Positions 1-12,264 are shown, counted from the stretch's first letter. The stretch: DNA of 64,000 nucleotides from Dugong dugon (GCA_030035585.1 CM057473.1:15008501-15072500), one strand, 5' to 3'. Numbers and translations are program-made. The notes: generated by a model not told the origin, from the letters alone.

Positions 1-1659
1 GTCCAAAGTATGTGAGATGAAGTCTTGTCATCTTCTCTTCTAAGGGGCATTCTGGCTGTACTTCATTCAAGACAGATTCTTCTGATAGTTCATGGTATAT
101 TCGACATTTTTGCCAATGCCATAATTCAAATGCAGCAATTCTTCTTCAGTCTTCCTTATTCGTTGTCCAGCTTTCACAAGCATATGAGGTGATTGAAAAC
201 ACCATGGCTTGGTTCAGGCACACCTTAGTTCTCAAGGTGGTATCTTTGCTTTTTAACACTTTAAAGCAGTTTTTTGCAGCAGATTTGTCCAATGCAATAT
301 GTCTTTTGATTTCTTGACTGCTGCTTCCATGGGCATTGATTGTGGAACCAAGTAAAATGAAATCCTTCACAACTTTAATATTTTCTCCATTTATCATGAT
401 GTTGCTTATTGGTTCAATTGTGAGTATTTTTGTTTTCCTTAGGTACATGTGTAAGCCATACTGAAGGGTGTATTCTCTTATCTTCATCAATAAGCCCTTC
501 AAGTCCTCTTCACTTTCAGCATGCAAGGTTGTGTAATTTGCAGATCACAGGTTGTTAATTAGTCTTCCTTCAGTCCTAATGCCTCATTCTTCTTCACATA
601 GTCCAGCATCTAGGATTATTAGCTCAGCATCCAGATTGAATAAGTATGGTGAAAGGATGATACACTGATACACACCTTTCCTAACTTTAAAACACGCAGT
701 ATCCCCTTGTTCTAGTCGAACAACTGCCTCTTGGCCTGTATACAAGTTCCTCATGGGCACAATTAAGTGTTCTGGAATTTCCATTTTTCCCAGTGTTACC
801 CATAATTTGTTATGATCCACATACTCGAATCCCTTTGCATAGTCAATAAAATTCAGGTAAACATCTTTCTGGTATTCTCTGCTTTCAGCCAAGATCCATC
901 TGACATTAGCAATGATATTCCTCATTCTACCTCTTCTTCTGAATCTTGCTTGAACTTCTGGAAGTTTCCTGTCAATATACTGCTGCAACCGTTTTTAAAT
1001 TATCTTCAGCATAATTTTATTTGCATATATTAATGATATTGTTTGATAATTTCCTCTTTCCACTGGATCATCGTTTTTCATAACTGGCACAAATAAGGAT
1101 CTCTTCCAGTTGGTTTGGCCAGGTAGCTGTCTTCCACATTTCTTGGTACAGATGATTGAGCGCTTCCAGCATTGCATCTATTTGTGGAACCATGTCAATT
1201 GGTATTCTGTCAATTCCTGGAGTCTTGTTTTTTTGCCAATATCTTCAGTGCAGCTTGGAGTTTTTCCTTCAGTACCATCAGTTCTTGATCATTTGTTACC
1301 TTCTGAAATGGCTGAATATCCACCAGTTCTTTTTGGTTCAGTGACTCTGTGTATTCCTTTCATCTTCTTTTGATGCTCTCTGCCTCTTTCAATTTTTTGC
1401 ACACAGAATCTTTCAATATTCCAGCTTGAGGCTGGAATCTTTTCTTCAGCTCTTTCAGCTTGAAAAATGCAGAGCATGTTCTTCCCTTCTGGATTTCTAA
1501 CTCCAGGTCTTTTTACATTTCATTAGAACACTTACTTTGTCTTCATGAGCTGCCCTTTGAAATCTCTTCAGCTGATTTACTTCATCGTTTCTTCTGTTTG
1601 CTTTAGCTACTCTACGTTCAAAAGCAAGTTTCAGAGTCTCTTCTGACATCCATTTTGGG

Positions 1660-1693
<34 letters not shown>

Positions 1694-2979
1694 TCTTTTT
1701 AATGACTTTTTGCTTTCTTCATGTGTGATGTCCTCCCACAACTCGTCTGGTCTTTGGTCGTTAGTGTTCAATTCATCAACTCTAATCTTGAAACGGTCTC
1801 TAAATTCAGATGGGATATACTCAAGGTTGTACCTTGGTTCTCGTGGATTTGTTTAATTTTCTTAAACTTGCATATGAGCAATTGGTGGTCTGTTCCATAT
1901 TTGGCCCCTGGGATTTTTCTGACTGATGATATTGAGCTTCTCCATCATCTCTTTTCACAGATGTAGTTGATTTGATTCCTGTGTATTCCATCTGACAAAT
2001 TCCATATGTATACTCACTGTTTATGTTGTTGAGAAAAGGAATTTGCAGTGAATAAGTCGTTGCTGTTGCAAAATTCTATCATGCCATCTTTCATGTCATT
2101 TCTATCACAAAGGCCATATTTTCCAACTACTGATCCTTCCTCTTTGTTTCCAACTTCCACATATGAATCACCAGTAATTCTCAATGCATCTTGATTACAT
2201 GTTTGATCAATTTCAGACTGCAGAAATTGGTAAAAACCTTCAGTTTCTTCATCTTTGGCACTGGTGGTTGGTGCATAAATTTGAATAATAGTCATATTAA
2301 CTGGTCTTCCTTGTAGGCGTACTGATATTATCCTATCACTGACAGTACTGTATTTCAGAATTGATCTTAAAATATTCTTTTTATCAACGAATGTGATGCC
2401 ATTCCTCTTTCATTTGTCATTCTCAGCATAGTAGACCATATGATCGTCTCATTCAAAATAGCCAATACCAGTTCAGTTCAGCTCACTAATGCCTAGGCTA
2501 TCGATATTCAAGAGTTCTATTTCATTTCCGACAACTTCCACTTTTCCTAGATTCATATTTTATGCATTCCACATCCCAATAATTAACAGGTATTTGCAGC
2601 TGTTTCTTCTAATTTTGAGTCATGTCACATCAGCAAATCAAGTCCTAAAAGCTTGACTCCATCCACATCATTAATGTCAACTCTACTTTGGGGAGGCAGC
2701 TCTTCCAAAGTCGTATTTTCAGTGCTTTCCAATCTGTGAGGCTCATCTTCTGGTACTATACTAGACAAGGTTCCACTGCTATTCATAAGGTTTTCACAGC
2801 CCAATTTTTTCAAAAGTAGACCCCCCAGTCCTTCATCCTAGTCTGTCTTAGTCTGAAAGCTTCGATGAAACCTGTCCACCATGGGTGACCCTGCTGGTGT
2901 TTGAAATACCAGTGGTGTAGCTTCCAGCATCACAGCAACATGTAAGCCACCATAGATGACAAACTGACAGATGAGTAGT
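1..2979 (-). mobile_element. RTE (BovB-like) LINE, long degraded copy
   Basis: The minus strand reads as an RTE-type LINE from a 5' end near 2979; its 3' tail lies beyond the window start. Endonuclease pieces are at 2014-2295 (MTIIQIYAPTTSAKDEE) and reverse-transcriptase pieces at 584-1177 (WKRSLFV; FIDYAKGF; ILSPYLFNL) and 146-526. The catalytic YADD box is lost: the equivalent stretch near 520-545 carries a stop and reads SANY. Several frame breaks separate the parts, and a (TG)n run at 1659-1687 interrupts the connecting region. It is dead as a protein source. Similar sequence on the plus strand at 45205-49228 supports one family. Confidence 0.9.
1659..1687. repeat. (TG)n microsatellite inside the RTE copy
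   Basis: An uninterrupted run of about 14 TG units within the linker region of the RTE LINE. Other copies of this region (7650-7690, 63780-63800) lack it, so it expanded after insertion. Confidence 0.95.
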
Positions 2980-3289
2980 TGATATATGTATACCAAGGAT
3001 TTTTAGGATATCTTGAATATTTTTTAAAGCTAGGATCACAAGTGTTTTATCGTTTTCTGAAACAGGGATAATCCCAGGAAGATTTTGTTTTTTGAAATTT
3101 CAAAGTACAGTTATGTTCTTTTAAACACTTTTATAGGTGAATTGTATGACAGATGAGGTTCATATTTATTAGATGCACCCATACATAGGACCCTGAATTG
3201 TGAAATTACATCTCAAAGCCATTGTGAAGAATTATAAAAGCAAATGGAGGAAATAGCTGGTGAAATGTAGAACTCAAAAAATATTGATT

Positions 3290-3898
3290 GTCCACAGCTA
3301 CCAAGGCCTCCACTGGACTGAGTCCAGTACAGCTAGATGGTGCCCGGCTACCACCACTGACTGCTCTGACCAGGATCACAACAGAGGGTTCTGGACAGAG
3401 CTGCAGAAAGATGTACAGCATAATTCTAACTCACAAAAAAAAAAAAAAAAGGCCAGATTTACTGGCCTAAAGGGGACTGGAGAAACCCCGAGAGTATGGC
3501 CCCCAGACACCCTTTTAGCTCAGTGGTGAAGTTACCTCCGAGGTTCACTGTTCAGCCTGGGAGTGGACAGTGCCGTAAAACTAAATGAGACTAAGGAGGT
3601 ACAGGAGTCCAGTGACAAGGGCCAGAACGCAGAAGGGGACAAGGAAGCTGGTGATAGGGAACCCAAGGTCGAGTAGGGATATTGTTGATGTGTTGTGAGA
3701 TTGTTAACCATTGTCATAGGGCAACATGTGTAATAACTGTTAAATGAGAAACTATTTTGTTCTGTAAGCCTTCATCTTAAGTGAGAATAACAGCACAATT
3801 CGAAGAGTGTAGTCAACGTCACTGAACTGTGCATGTAGAAATTTTTGAATTGGTGTATCTTTGGCTATGTGTATTTTCACCAAAAAAAAAAAAAAAAA
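3290..3898 (+). mobile_element. L1 3' UTR end with poly(A)
   Basis: The stretch matches, block by block, the L1 3' ends at 11650-11870, 26413-26700 and 45790-46270 in this window (for example ctagatggtgcc, ttttagctcagt, gaacccaaggt, gttctgtaagccttcatct). It has an internal A-run at 3436 and ends in an extended tail with an A-run at 3882-3898. There is no coding part, so it is a strongly 5'-truncated L1. Confidence 0.82.
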
Positions 3899-4029
3899 GA
3901 GGTTGAGAAGTTAGAGGGTTGATATGTTGTGGGGTTGTTAACCAATGTCATAAAATAACATGTGTACTTCTGTTTCATGAGAAACTATTTGTTCTGTAAG
4001 CCTTCACCTGAAGTACAATAAAAAAAAAA
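3899..4029 (+). mobile_element. Second, shorter L1 3' end in tandem
   Basis: About 130 bp repeat the last part of the preceding L1 tail (ggggttgttaaccaatgtca, tgagaaactatt, gttctgtaagccttca) but stop at a different end (gtacaataaaaaaaaa). It begins directly after the poly(A) of the element before it, in the same orientation. It is probably an independent short L1 insertion into that A-tract. Confidence 0.72.
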
Positions 4030-4539
4030 TTGATAGAATTAATCCAAGTAAGACTAATTGGCAGAAAACTAGAAAATAAAATCCCACTGCTTGTACACAC
4101 ACAGATGCATGCACACAGAAGTCCACCGGCTTGTCCTATTGCCAAAGGTGATCTTCCTTCCTTAACTTTACAAGAGCCCGCAGCAGCAGCACCTCTCCCA
4201 CACTGACTGACGCTGCTTTTTTTGTCTGAATGGTGAGGGAAAGAAGTAGGAGCAATTAGGACTGTTGTATCCATTTTTCTCAAAAGTCTATTAATAATGT
4301 CTAGACTTAGAATTTAAAAAAAAGATAATATCCTACAATGAATTTTTTAAAAGATGGTAGAAAGGATAAGGTTTATTCATATGCAATAGAGTTAGTTGCT
4401 GGAAAACGGCAAATTACATAAATTTAGTTCCCAGAAAATCTTGCAGAATCTATTTCTGAAAGTTCCAAAGAAAAGAGAAAATTGCCAACTTGCTTAGCTG
4501 GTTTCCTTTGTCCTGGAGACATGGTGATAATTTATAACC

Positions 4540-4750
4540 AAAAAAAAAAAAAAAAAAAGCAAACCCACTGCCGTGGGACTCATAGCAACCCAATAGGACA
4601 GAACAAAACTGCCCCTTCGGGTTTCCAAGGCTGTAATCTTTATGGAAGCTGACTGCCACAACTTTCTCCTACTGAGTGGCTGGTGGGTTTGAACCACTGG
4701 CCTTTCAGTTAGCAGCCGAGTGCTTTAACCACTGTGCCAGCAGGGCTCCC
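4540..4750 (-). mobile_element. AfroSINE copy
   Basis: Read on the minus strand it begins with the standard head of this family (ggagccctgctgg), has a tRNA-like region with a B-box-like ggtttcaaaccc counterpart, then the central block (aagattacagccttgg) and the end with an A-run at 4541-4558. Confidence 0.88.
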
Positions 4751-6504
4751 GCTGGTGATAATTTACAGATGTTTTTAAATAGTTATTTAAGTATACACTT
4801 TTATTTGAATATAAACAAACCTAGTAATTAGGTAAATATTCATTCATCTCAGATGTAGAAGATCCAAAGATCTACTCAAGATGGTAAACAGGCTCTCATA
4901 CATGTAGTCAAGATGGGGACGGGTGACTTATGAAATAATACTTACATTAGGAGAACAGTAGCAGGCAAAATATTTTCGAAAGTGAACACTTTCTAAAGAG
5001 TTGCAAAGGAAGGTAAGCATATTTCTACTAAAAAAAAATTATCACTTGGATCATTGCACAGAAGCTCAAATTTATACTGGGTCTTGAAGGATGGATAAAA
5101 AACTGGGAGAAGGAATAGAATAAACTCAGGGATGGCTGTAAGAAAGCAGAATGGATGTTTGGCACAGGTGAGTGAACAAGCTTGGATGTGCCAAGTAATG
5201 AATTTACTTCATTTGATTAGAAAAATGGAAAAATAGTTTCCCCTTTTCCTCTATGTACAGAAATGATCTTTCAAATCCATCCTATTTTAAATATCACTGT
5301 CTATGCAATACTTGTTTTTGCAAGGGGCAGTGGCAAACATCAAAACAATCCTTTTAGTTTAAAAGGTTAATCAGACATTGGTATGAAGAAAAAGAAGGAA
5401 CAGTAGAGACAGTAACAGTGAGAAAGTAAGAACGCTATTGCCCTGTTCAACACTTGATGTGCAAGGGGTAAGAACCAGGGTGGTGGCAGTCACTTAAACC
5501 ATTTCTGATAATGTTAGTTCGTACTGGTTGCCATCTCCTAGCAGCTGGTACTATTGAATGAAGACTTTAAAACCTTCTCAGTGGAAGCATCTGGAGCCAT
5601 TGAATGTATGGAGTAAAGGCTCTATGCCCCTCTTTAACCTTCAAGAATATTTACATACTGTAATAGATAAAATAAATATTCGTATTAATAAACTTTAACA
5701 GTAAAAAGGCCAAATAATGTTTAATACAGTGAAATATGATGGCTATGATTTCAAAATCTTTAGTGGTATGAAATTTAAATATGTCTTGTAAAATTTCCTA
5801 TCAGTTATATTCACTATCTAGCAAAGATCATACTTACATTGAATCTTAAAGTGACCAATAGAGTGTTATGTTTGAGCAGGGATAGGGGCTCTATTTTTTA
5901 TAGTTAAATTACTGTGAACTATCACACTTTCATCCTCCTATGCATTAAATTCCTATAGAACACTCATCAACTATTTATATTTCTTTTCTCACTACTCACA
6001 AACATGTTCCCTATAGAAATTAATTTCTTCATGCCATCTGATTCATAAAATTATACATGCACAAAAAAGCTCACTAAATTTTTTGAAAAATTAAAAAAAA
6101 ATGCATGGAAGTTCCCTTTACAGTATAGCCAGAGACCAGGCTGAGTACAGCGTTAGGTATGGATTTTGTGTCTTAATTTTGTGATAAGTGTGCACGTTTT
6201 AAGCAGACAAGTAATTTTATATAAAATTATCATTTCACTCAAATTTCCTCATATTTTGATCTACGTAGTTTAATTTCATTGAGATTGCAATTAGATACAA
6301 CATTCTAAATTAGCTTTGGTTATTTTCATAGAAACAATGAAAACAGTCCAACATACTCTTGCTTTGATTTTTAACATACAGAAACCTTTCCACTACATGC
6401 AAATTAGAACACATTTTCTTTCAGTGAAAACATGGAATTAGTGCGGATTACTCTTCCCCTTTCCTTTGTAATTTGTAAGAGTTTATTACACTTGAATTTA
6501 ACAT
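4751..6504. other. Intron sequence, nothing identified
   Basis: AT-rich NCAM2 intron. No exon, RNA gene or recognisable repeat was seen on either strand. Confidence 0.6.
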
Positions 6505-6660
6505 AACTAACTGATTCCCACTAACCAATTCCGACTCACAGTGACCCTACAGGACAGAAGAGAACTGCCCAGAGGGTTCCAAGGAGTGGCTGGTGGATTC
6601 AAACTGCCAGCATTTTGGTTAGCAGTCAAGCTCTTACCCGCTATGCCACAAGGGCTCCAG
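6505..6660 (-). mobile_element. AfroSINE copy, short form
   Basis: The minus strand starts ggagcccttgtggc and runs through the tRNA-like part and the ctgtcctgtagggtcact block to the 3' end. The central block is missing, as in the other short-form copies at 18370 and 35690. Confidence 0.88.
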
Positions 6661-7218
6661 GCTCAATGTATCATAGGCAGATGATTTTTGCAGTCAATTT
6701 CTATTTTAACGGGTAAAATGCAGCCATTTAGAACTTATAGTCTTCCTTTCTTCAGGCATTTTTATGTTGGAAATAGTGTAATCATTAAAAAAAATTACTT
6801 GTAGAAAATTTAAAAAAAAATCGAAACTCATTAAGACTTTAAAATCTGTAACAGTTGAAAGCTAACACTAAACACTGATTATATTAAATTATTTCTAAAA
6901 TAGTGAAATTAAATAATATTGTAAAGGGAAATCCATTTTCACTCAGACCACTGTAAACATGAGGATTGAAAGAGACACTGAGGAACAGAACCTTGAAATA
7001 CAACTTAAAATAATGCTGCAGTGACTTTTAGCAACTGGGAAGCTACAAGAAAAAATCAGACACTTCTACAGAAGAACAACTTCCTATCTGTAAAAGAAAA
7101 GGGCTATCTCTCATTGCTCACTAAAAACAAACAAAAAGACAGGCAGACAAACAAAATAAACAAACAAAACTCTTTTAGATCCATCTCATCACAACTAGCA
7201 GACATTGTTTATAATGCT
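6661..7218. other. Intron sequence, nothing identified
   Basis: AT-rich intron, with a low-complexity A/C-rich patch near 7125-7170 (aaacaaacaaaa-type). No gene signal. Confidence 0.55.
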
Positions 7219-8665
7219 ATTGTTGTTGTTAGCTGCCTCTGAGTAGGCTCTACCTCACGGCGACCTTATGTATAACAGAACAAAATGTTGCCCAGTTATG
7301 CCCTCCCGAAATGGCTGAATGTTGGCCAATATTTTTTGGTACAGTGCCTCTGTATGTCCTTCCATCTTCTTCTGGCTTCCTGTGCCATTCAAATTTTTGC
7401 GCATAGAATCTTTCAGTAATGCAACATGAAGTGTGAAATTTTTCTTCAGTTATTTCAGCTGTAGAAATGCTGATCGTGTTCTTCCCTTTTGCTTTCCTAA
7501 CTCTAGGTCTTTGCCACATTTCATCCTCATACTTTACCTTGCCTTCTTTGGCCAGCTTTTGTAATCTTCTGTTTGGCTCTTTTACTTCATCATTTCTTCC
7601 GTTTTCTTTATCTACTCTGTGCTTAAGATCAAGCTTCAGAGTCTCCTATGAAATCCACTTTGGTATTTTCCTTCTTCCTTGTTTTTTTAATGACCTTTCA
7701 CTTTCTTTATGCTGCATAATATCCTTAATGTCTTCCCACAATCCTTCTGGTCTTTAGTCATTAGTATTCAGTGCATCAAATCTGTTTTGAGATGGTCTCT
7801 AAATTCAGGCAGGATGTATTCAAGGTTGTACTTTGGCTCTTGTGAAATTGCTTTCATTTTCTCTAGCTTCAACTTTAACTTGCACATGAGCAATTGATTG
7901 TTGCATAACCAGCTCCTGAATTTGTCTTGACTGATGTTACTGAGCTTCTCCATCATCTCTTTCGACAGATATAGTTAATTTAATTCCTATGTCATCCATC
8001 TGGTGAGACTGAATTGTATAGTCATTGACTATGTTGTTGAAAAAAGTATTTCCAATGAGTAAGTCATTGATGTTGCAGAAGTCTACCATGCCATCTATGG
8101 CGCTGCTTCTATCACAAAAGATATATTTTCCAACTACCAGTTGCATTATGGTGTTGGCGAAGAATATTGAATATACCATGGTCTGCCAGAAAAATGAACA
8201 AAACTGTCTTGGAAAATACAGCCATGTTATCAGGAGGGACCAGTCCCTCCAGTCCCTGGAGAAGGACATCATGCTTGGTAAAGCAGAGGGTCAGCAAAAA
8301 AGAGGAAGACCCTCAATGAGACGGATTGACACTGGTGCTGCAGTAATGGGCTCAAACATACAGCAATGATTGTGAGGATGGTGCAGGACTGGGCAGTGTT
8401 TCACTCTGTTGAGCATAGGGTCACTGTGAGTCGGAACGGACTCAACTACACCTAACAACTGATCCTTCTTCTTCTTCCTCTTTTTTCTTTTTTTCCCCAA
8501 CTTTTGCATTCCAATCACCAGTAATTATCAATGTATCTTTATCATACATTTGATCAGACTGTAGCAAGATTTAAAAATGTTCAACTTCTTCATCTTTGGC
8601 ATTTGTGTTTTGTGTAAACTTGAATAATATTCATATAACCTGGTCTTTCTTGTAGGCATAAGGAT
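7219..8665 (-). mobile_element. RTE LINE copy, internally deleted and interrupted
   Basis: The 3' tail of the family (gttgttgttagctgcc on the plus strand) at 7219-7300 passes directly into the linker region near 7301, so the whole reverse-transcriptase part is deleted. The copy continues into the endonuclease part to about 8137, is interrupted by an oppositely oriented RTE tail (8138-8459), and resumes to about 8665. There is no coding capacity. Confidence 0.82.
8138..8459 (+). mobile_element. RTE 3' end nested in another RTE copy
   Basis: The plus strand carries the last ~320 bp of the RTE (ggtgttggcgaagaatattg to cctaacaac). It splits a minus-strand RTE between caactac and tgatccttcttct, sequences that are contiguous in the copy at 1-2979 (near 2128). 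Confidence 0.82.
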
Positions 8666-8840
8666 ATTAACTCTACTGTACTATACTAGTTGTATTTGCA
8701 AACTCCAGAGTATCCAGTTTGTAGTTAGGATACTTAAAATTTGTAGTAACTAGTTCATGTCATTATGAAACAGAAATGTTTTAGTCATCAGATGCCTGCT
8801 AATATAGAAAACATAAAAACACATAATAATACATTTTAAT

Positions 8841-9192
8841 GGGGGTACAGTTTTTCAGTGGTAGAATTATCCCCTTCCATCTGGGAGACCTGGGTTTGAT
8901 TCTGGTCCATGTACCTCATGTGAAGTCGTGACTTATCTGTGAAGGGTTGCTTGTTGCTATGATGCTGAACAAGTTTCAGCAGAGATTCCAGAGTAAGACA
9001 GACTAGGAAGAAAGGGCTGGCAATCTACTTCTGATAATCAGCCAATGAAACCTTATGGATCACAATAATTCAATCCACTAACAATCATGAGGAAGGTGCA
9101 GGATGGGGCAATGTTTGGTTTGTTTTTGCCTGGGGTGGTCATGAGTCAGGGACCAGCTACCTCCACAGTCACTAACAACAACTACAACAATA
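8841..9192 (+). mobile_element. tRNA-Gly-like SINE with RTE-derived body and tail
   Basis: The head (cagtggtagaatt as A box near 8856, gggtttgattctggtcc as B box near 8892) resembles tRNA-Gly. The body (gttgctatgatgctg, then cagactaggaagaa-like sequence) matches the 5' part of the RTE at 45230-45400. The end (gtgcaggatggggcaatgttt through aacaacaactac) matches the RTE 3' tail. It is a Pol III SINE dependent on RTE machinery, by inference from the shared ends. Confidence 0.8.
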
Positions 9193-9272
9193 CATTTTTA
9201 AAGAACAAAGAAAAGAAACACAATAGAGGAAAGAAAAAGAAAACCCCTGATTGTTGCATATAAAATTACCAT

Positions 9273-9311
9273 TGTGTGTGTGTGTATGTGTGTGTGTGTG
9301 TGTGTGTGTGT
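9273..9311. repeat. (TG)n microsatellite
   Basis: An imperfect TG run of about 39 bp with one TA interruption, followed by a short GA-rich stretch. Confidence 0.95.
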
Positions 9312-10178
9312 AGAGAGGGAGAGAGCACTAAGGTGTGATAATGTTACATGTTCTGCAGGAACGTCTTCTGAGAAGCATCCTCCCTTCCCAAAACAGAAGT
9401 CTTAAGTAACATAATACCCTGTCTATCTCAATTATTTCTTTCATTTTTTTTAATGGCATGATAACTCAGTGTAGATAATACTTTACAAATTTAGAAAAGT
9501 CACAACTTAAATAACTTATTACTATATGGCAAAACAACTTTGAAGAAATATTTTATAGGCTTACTCTAACTTTAGTTGAGTTGTGGTGATTATTCTCATT
9601 ATTTCTACTAAGTATTTTAAACAATCATTGATTTTCTTTTTAGGTACTGATGTAAACAAGAATGTTTCAGATTCAATAATGATGATGGAAGAAACAGTAA
9701 CTAGTAAAATATTTTCACTGACAATAATTTACTTTCACTTTTTGAGTTTACTAATTTAGATTTAAAAGGTGCCCAGTCCTGCGTATTTCCGTTAGAAAAA
9801 CTTATTAACAAGTTAACGGAAAGAAACTCACAATATCATATTGTCATATACTCTTTATTCACATAGCACTGTACATACACATATCTGTTCTTCAATTAAC
9901 AGTTAAGTAAACAAAAACTGTTGAATAAACTGAACATTAATTACTTCATTACTAGTCTTTGAGAAATAAAACCCTGAGGTGGATATCGAGTAACATGCTT
10001 CACAACAGAGTAGGCTATATGAAATGATCTTGTGGATTCTTACAGGTTCTTTTAAGTAATGTAAAAGGAAAAAAAAAAAAAAACTCCACCAATTGGCTGA
10101 GCTGCCATATTGCATAACTTCAGTGGGTACCACTCACATCGTAATCTACATAAATACCTCTTCCTGTGGTTATATATT
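9312..10178. other. Intron sequence, nothing identified
   Basis: AT-rich intron with an A-run at 10070-10083. No exon or repeat recognised. Confidence 0.55.
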
Positions 10179-10392
10179 GGAGTCCCTGGTGATGCAAATG
10201 GTTAAGTGCTCTACTGTCTACTGCTAACCAAAAGTTTGATGGCTGGTATCCACTCAGAATTACCTCAGAAGAAAGTGTGGTGATCCACTTCTGAAAAATA
10301 AGCCACTGAAAACTCTACGGAGCACAGTTCTACTTTAACACACATGGGGTCACCATGAGCCAGAACTGACTTGATGGCAACTGGTAGTTGTA
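10179..10392 (+). mobile_element. AfroSINE copy
   Basis: Starts ggagtccctggtgatgc. It has the tRNA-like part (gctaaccaaaagtttgatgg) and a variant central block (acctcagaagaaagt) also seen at 50048, then the standard 3' part (ggggtcaccatgagccagaa). Confidence 0.85.
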
Positions 10393-10571
10393 TAGTATAC
10401 AAGATATGTAACCTTACACAGTGTGTATACCTGATGGCCAATATTATTCTGGGTCTTATTAAAAAAGACTGCCATATTTTGAAACTGAGTGTGCATGTGG
10501 GACTGGCCAGTTTCCTAAGATATACCCCAAAGCTTCACAACCAAAACAGGGAATATAGCAAATTGTAAGTA

Positions 10572-10630
10572 CTAAGCCCTGGTGGTGCAGTGGTTAAGAG
10601 CTAGGCTGCTAACCAAAAGGTTGGCAGTTT
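10572..10630 (+). mobile_element. AfroSINE 5' part, split by an L1
   Basis: Contains the head agccctggtggtgcagtggt through aaaaggttggcagttt. The copy stops abruptly at 10630 and continues at 12140-12264 after an L1 insertion. Confidence 0.9.
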
Positions 10631-12139
10631 AAAGAAGATATTCAGGTGGTTAACACACACATGAAGAAATACTCACTATCATTAGCCATTAGAGAAATGC
10701 AGATCAAACCTACAATGAGATACCATCTCGCCCCAACAAGGGTAGCATTAATCCAAAAAACACAAAATAATAAATGCTGGAGAGGTTGTAGAGAGACTGG
10801 AACACTTACACACTGTTGGTGGGAAGGTAAATTGGTACAACCACTTTGGAAATCAATTTGGTGCTTCCTTAAAAAGCTAGAAATAGAAGTACCATACGAT
10901 CCAGCTATCCCGCTCCTTGGAATATATCCTAGAGAAATAAGAGCCATCACACAAATAGATATATGCACACTCATGTTCATTGTAGCACTGTTCACAATAG
11001 CAAAAAATGGAAACAACCTAGGTGCCAATCAACAGAAGAATGGATAAACAAATTATGGTATATCCACACAATGGAATACTATGCAACAATAAAGAACAAC
11101 GATGAAGCCGTGAAACCTCTTATAACATGGAGGAAGCTGGAGGTCATTATGCTGAGTGAATTCAGTCACAGAAAGACAAATACTGTATAAGACCACTACT
11201 GTAAGAGCTTAAGAAGGGTTTAAACACAGAAGAAAATATTCTTTGATGGTTACAAGGGTGGGGAGGGAGGGGGAGAGTAATTTGCTAACTATATAGTAGA
11301 GAAGAATTATCTTAGGTGAAGGGAAGGACAGCACATTACAGGGAAAGTCAACACAACTGGACTAAACCAAAGCTAAGAAGTTTCCTGAATAAAATCACAC
11401 ACTTTGAGGGACAGAGTAGCAGGGGTAGGAACCTGGGGACCACGCTTTCAGGGGACATCTAGGTCAACTGGCATAACAAAGCTATTAAGAAAATGTTCTG
11501 CATCCTACTTTGATGAGTAGTGGCTGGGGTTTTAAAAGCTTGCAAGCGGCCATCTAAGATGCATCAATTGGTTCCAACCACCTGGAGTAAAGGAGAATGA
11601 AGAACACCAAAGACACAAGGAAAGTAGTAGCCCAAGAGACAGAAAGGGCCACATAAACCAGAGACTTCATCAGCCTGAGACCAGAAGAACTAGATGGTGC
11701 CTGGCTACCACCAATGACTGCCCTGACAGGGAACACAACAGAGTCCTGGGTGGAGCAGGAGAAAGGCGGGGTGCAGAACTCAAATTCCAGTAAGAAGACC
11801 AGACTTAATGTTCTGACTGAGACCGGAGGAACCCCAGAAAGCATGGCCCCTGGATTCTCAGCCCAGAACTAAAACAATTTCTGACTCTTCAGACAGGGAT
11901 TGGACTGGACTGTGGGACATAAAATGATACTCATAAGGAGTATGCCTCATAGTAGATACACGAGACTAAATGGGCAGCTTCTGTCCACAGGTGAGATGGG
12001 AAGGCAGAGAGGGTTAGGACCTGGTTGAATGGACGTGGGGAATCAGGGGTGGAAAGTAGGAGTGTGCTGTCACAGTATGGGGACAGCAATTAGAGTCACA
12101 TAACAATGTATGTACACATTTTTGTATGGGAAAAAGAAA
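10631..12139 (+). mobile_element. L1 3' end inserted in an AfroSINE
   Basis: It starts within the L1 ORF2 C-terminal region. One frame shows [13 protein letters not shown] and [12 protein letters not shown]; the frame then shifts near 11040 and continues as MEYYATIKNN to about 11190. A ~900 bp 3' UTR follows, similar to the L1 tails at 3290 and 45481, ending in an A-rich tail (12130-12141). It is flanked by a 15 bp target-site duplication with two mismatches (10616-10630, 12140-12154). It is 5'-truncated and inactive. Confidence 0.93.
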
Positions 12140-12264
12140 AAAGGTCAGCAGTTTGAATCCACCAGCTGCTCTGTGGAAACTCTATGGGGGTAATTCTACT
12201 GTGTCCTATAGGGTCCGTATGAGTCGGAAGAGTCGGAATCAACTCGACGGCAACAGGTTAATCA
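12140..12264 (+). mobile_element. AfroSINE 3' part, continuation of the split copy
   Basis: Resumes with the duplicated target (aaaggtcagcagttt) and runs gaatccaccagctgctctg through aatcaactcgacggcaacag. Together with 10572-10630 it makes one complete short-form SINE. Confidence 0.9.

Noticed and set aside
1110..1966. Several plus-strand frames of 60-87 codons
   Set aside because: They are the antisense of the RTE coding region and appear equally over other RTE copies.
8841..8910. Functional tRNA-Gly gene
   Set aside because: The A and B boxes are diverged, the stems do not pair and it is followed by a SINE body; it is the head of a SINE.
10642..11047. 133-codon plus-strand frame and overlapping minus-strand frame
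   Set aside because: The plus frame is the L1 ORF2 C-terminal end (LLGIYP, MEYYATIKNN in the next frame) and the minus frame is its shadow; not a host gene.
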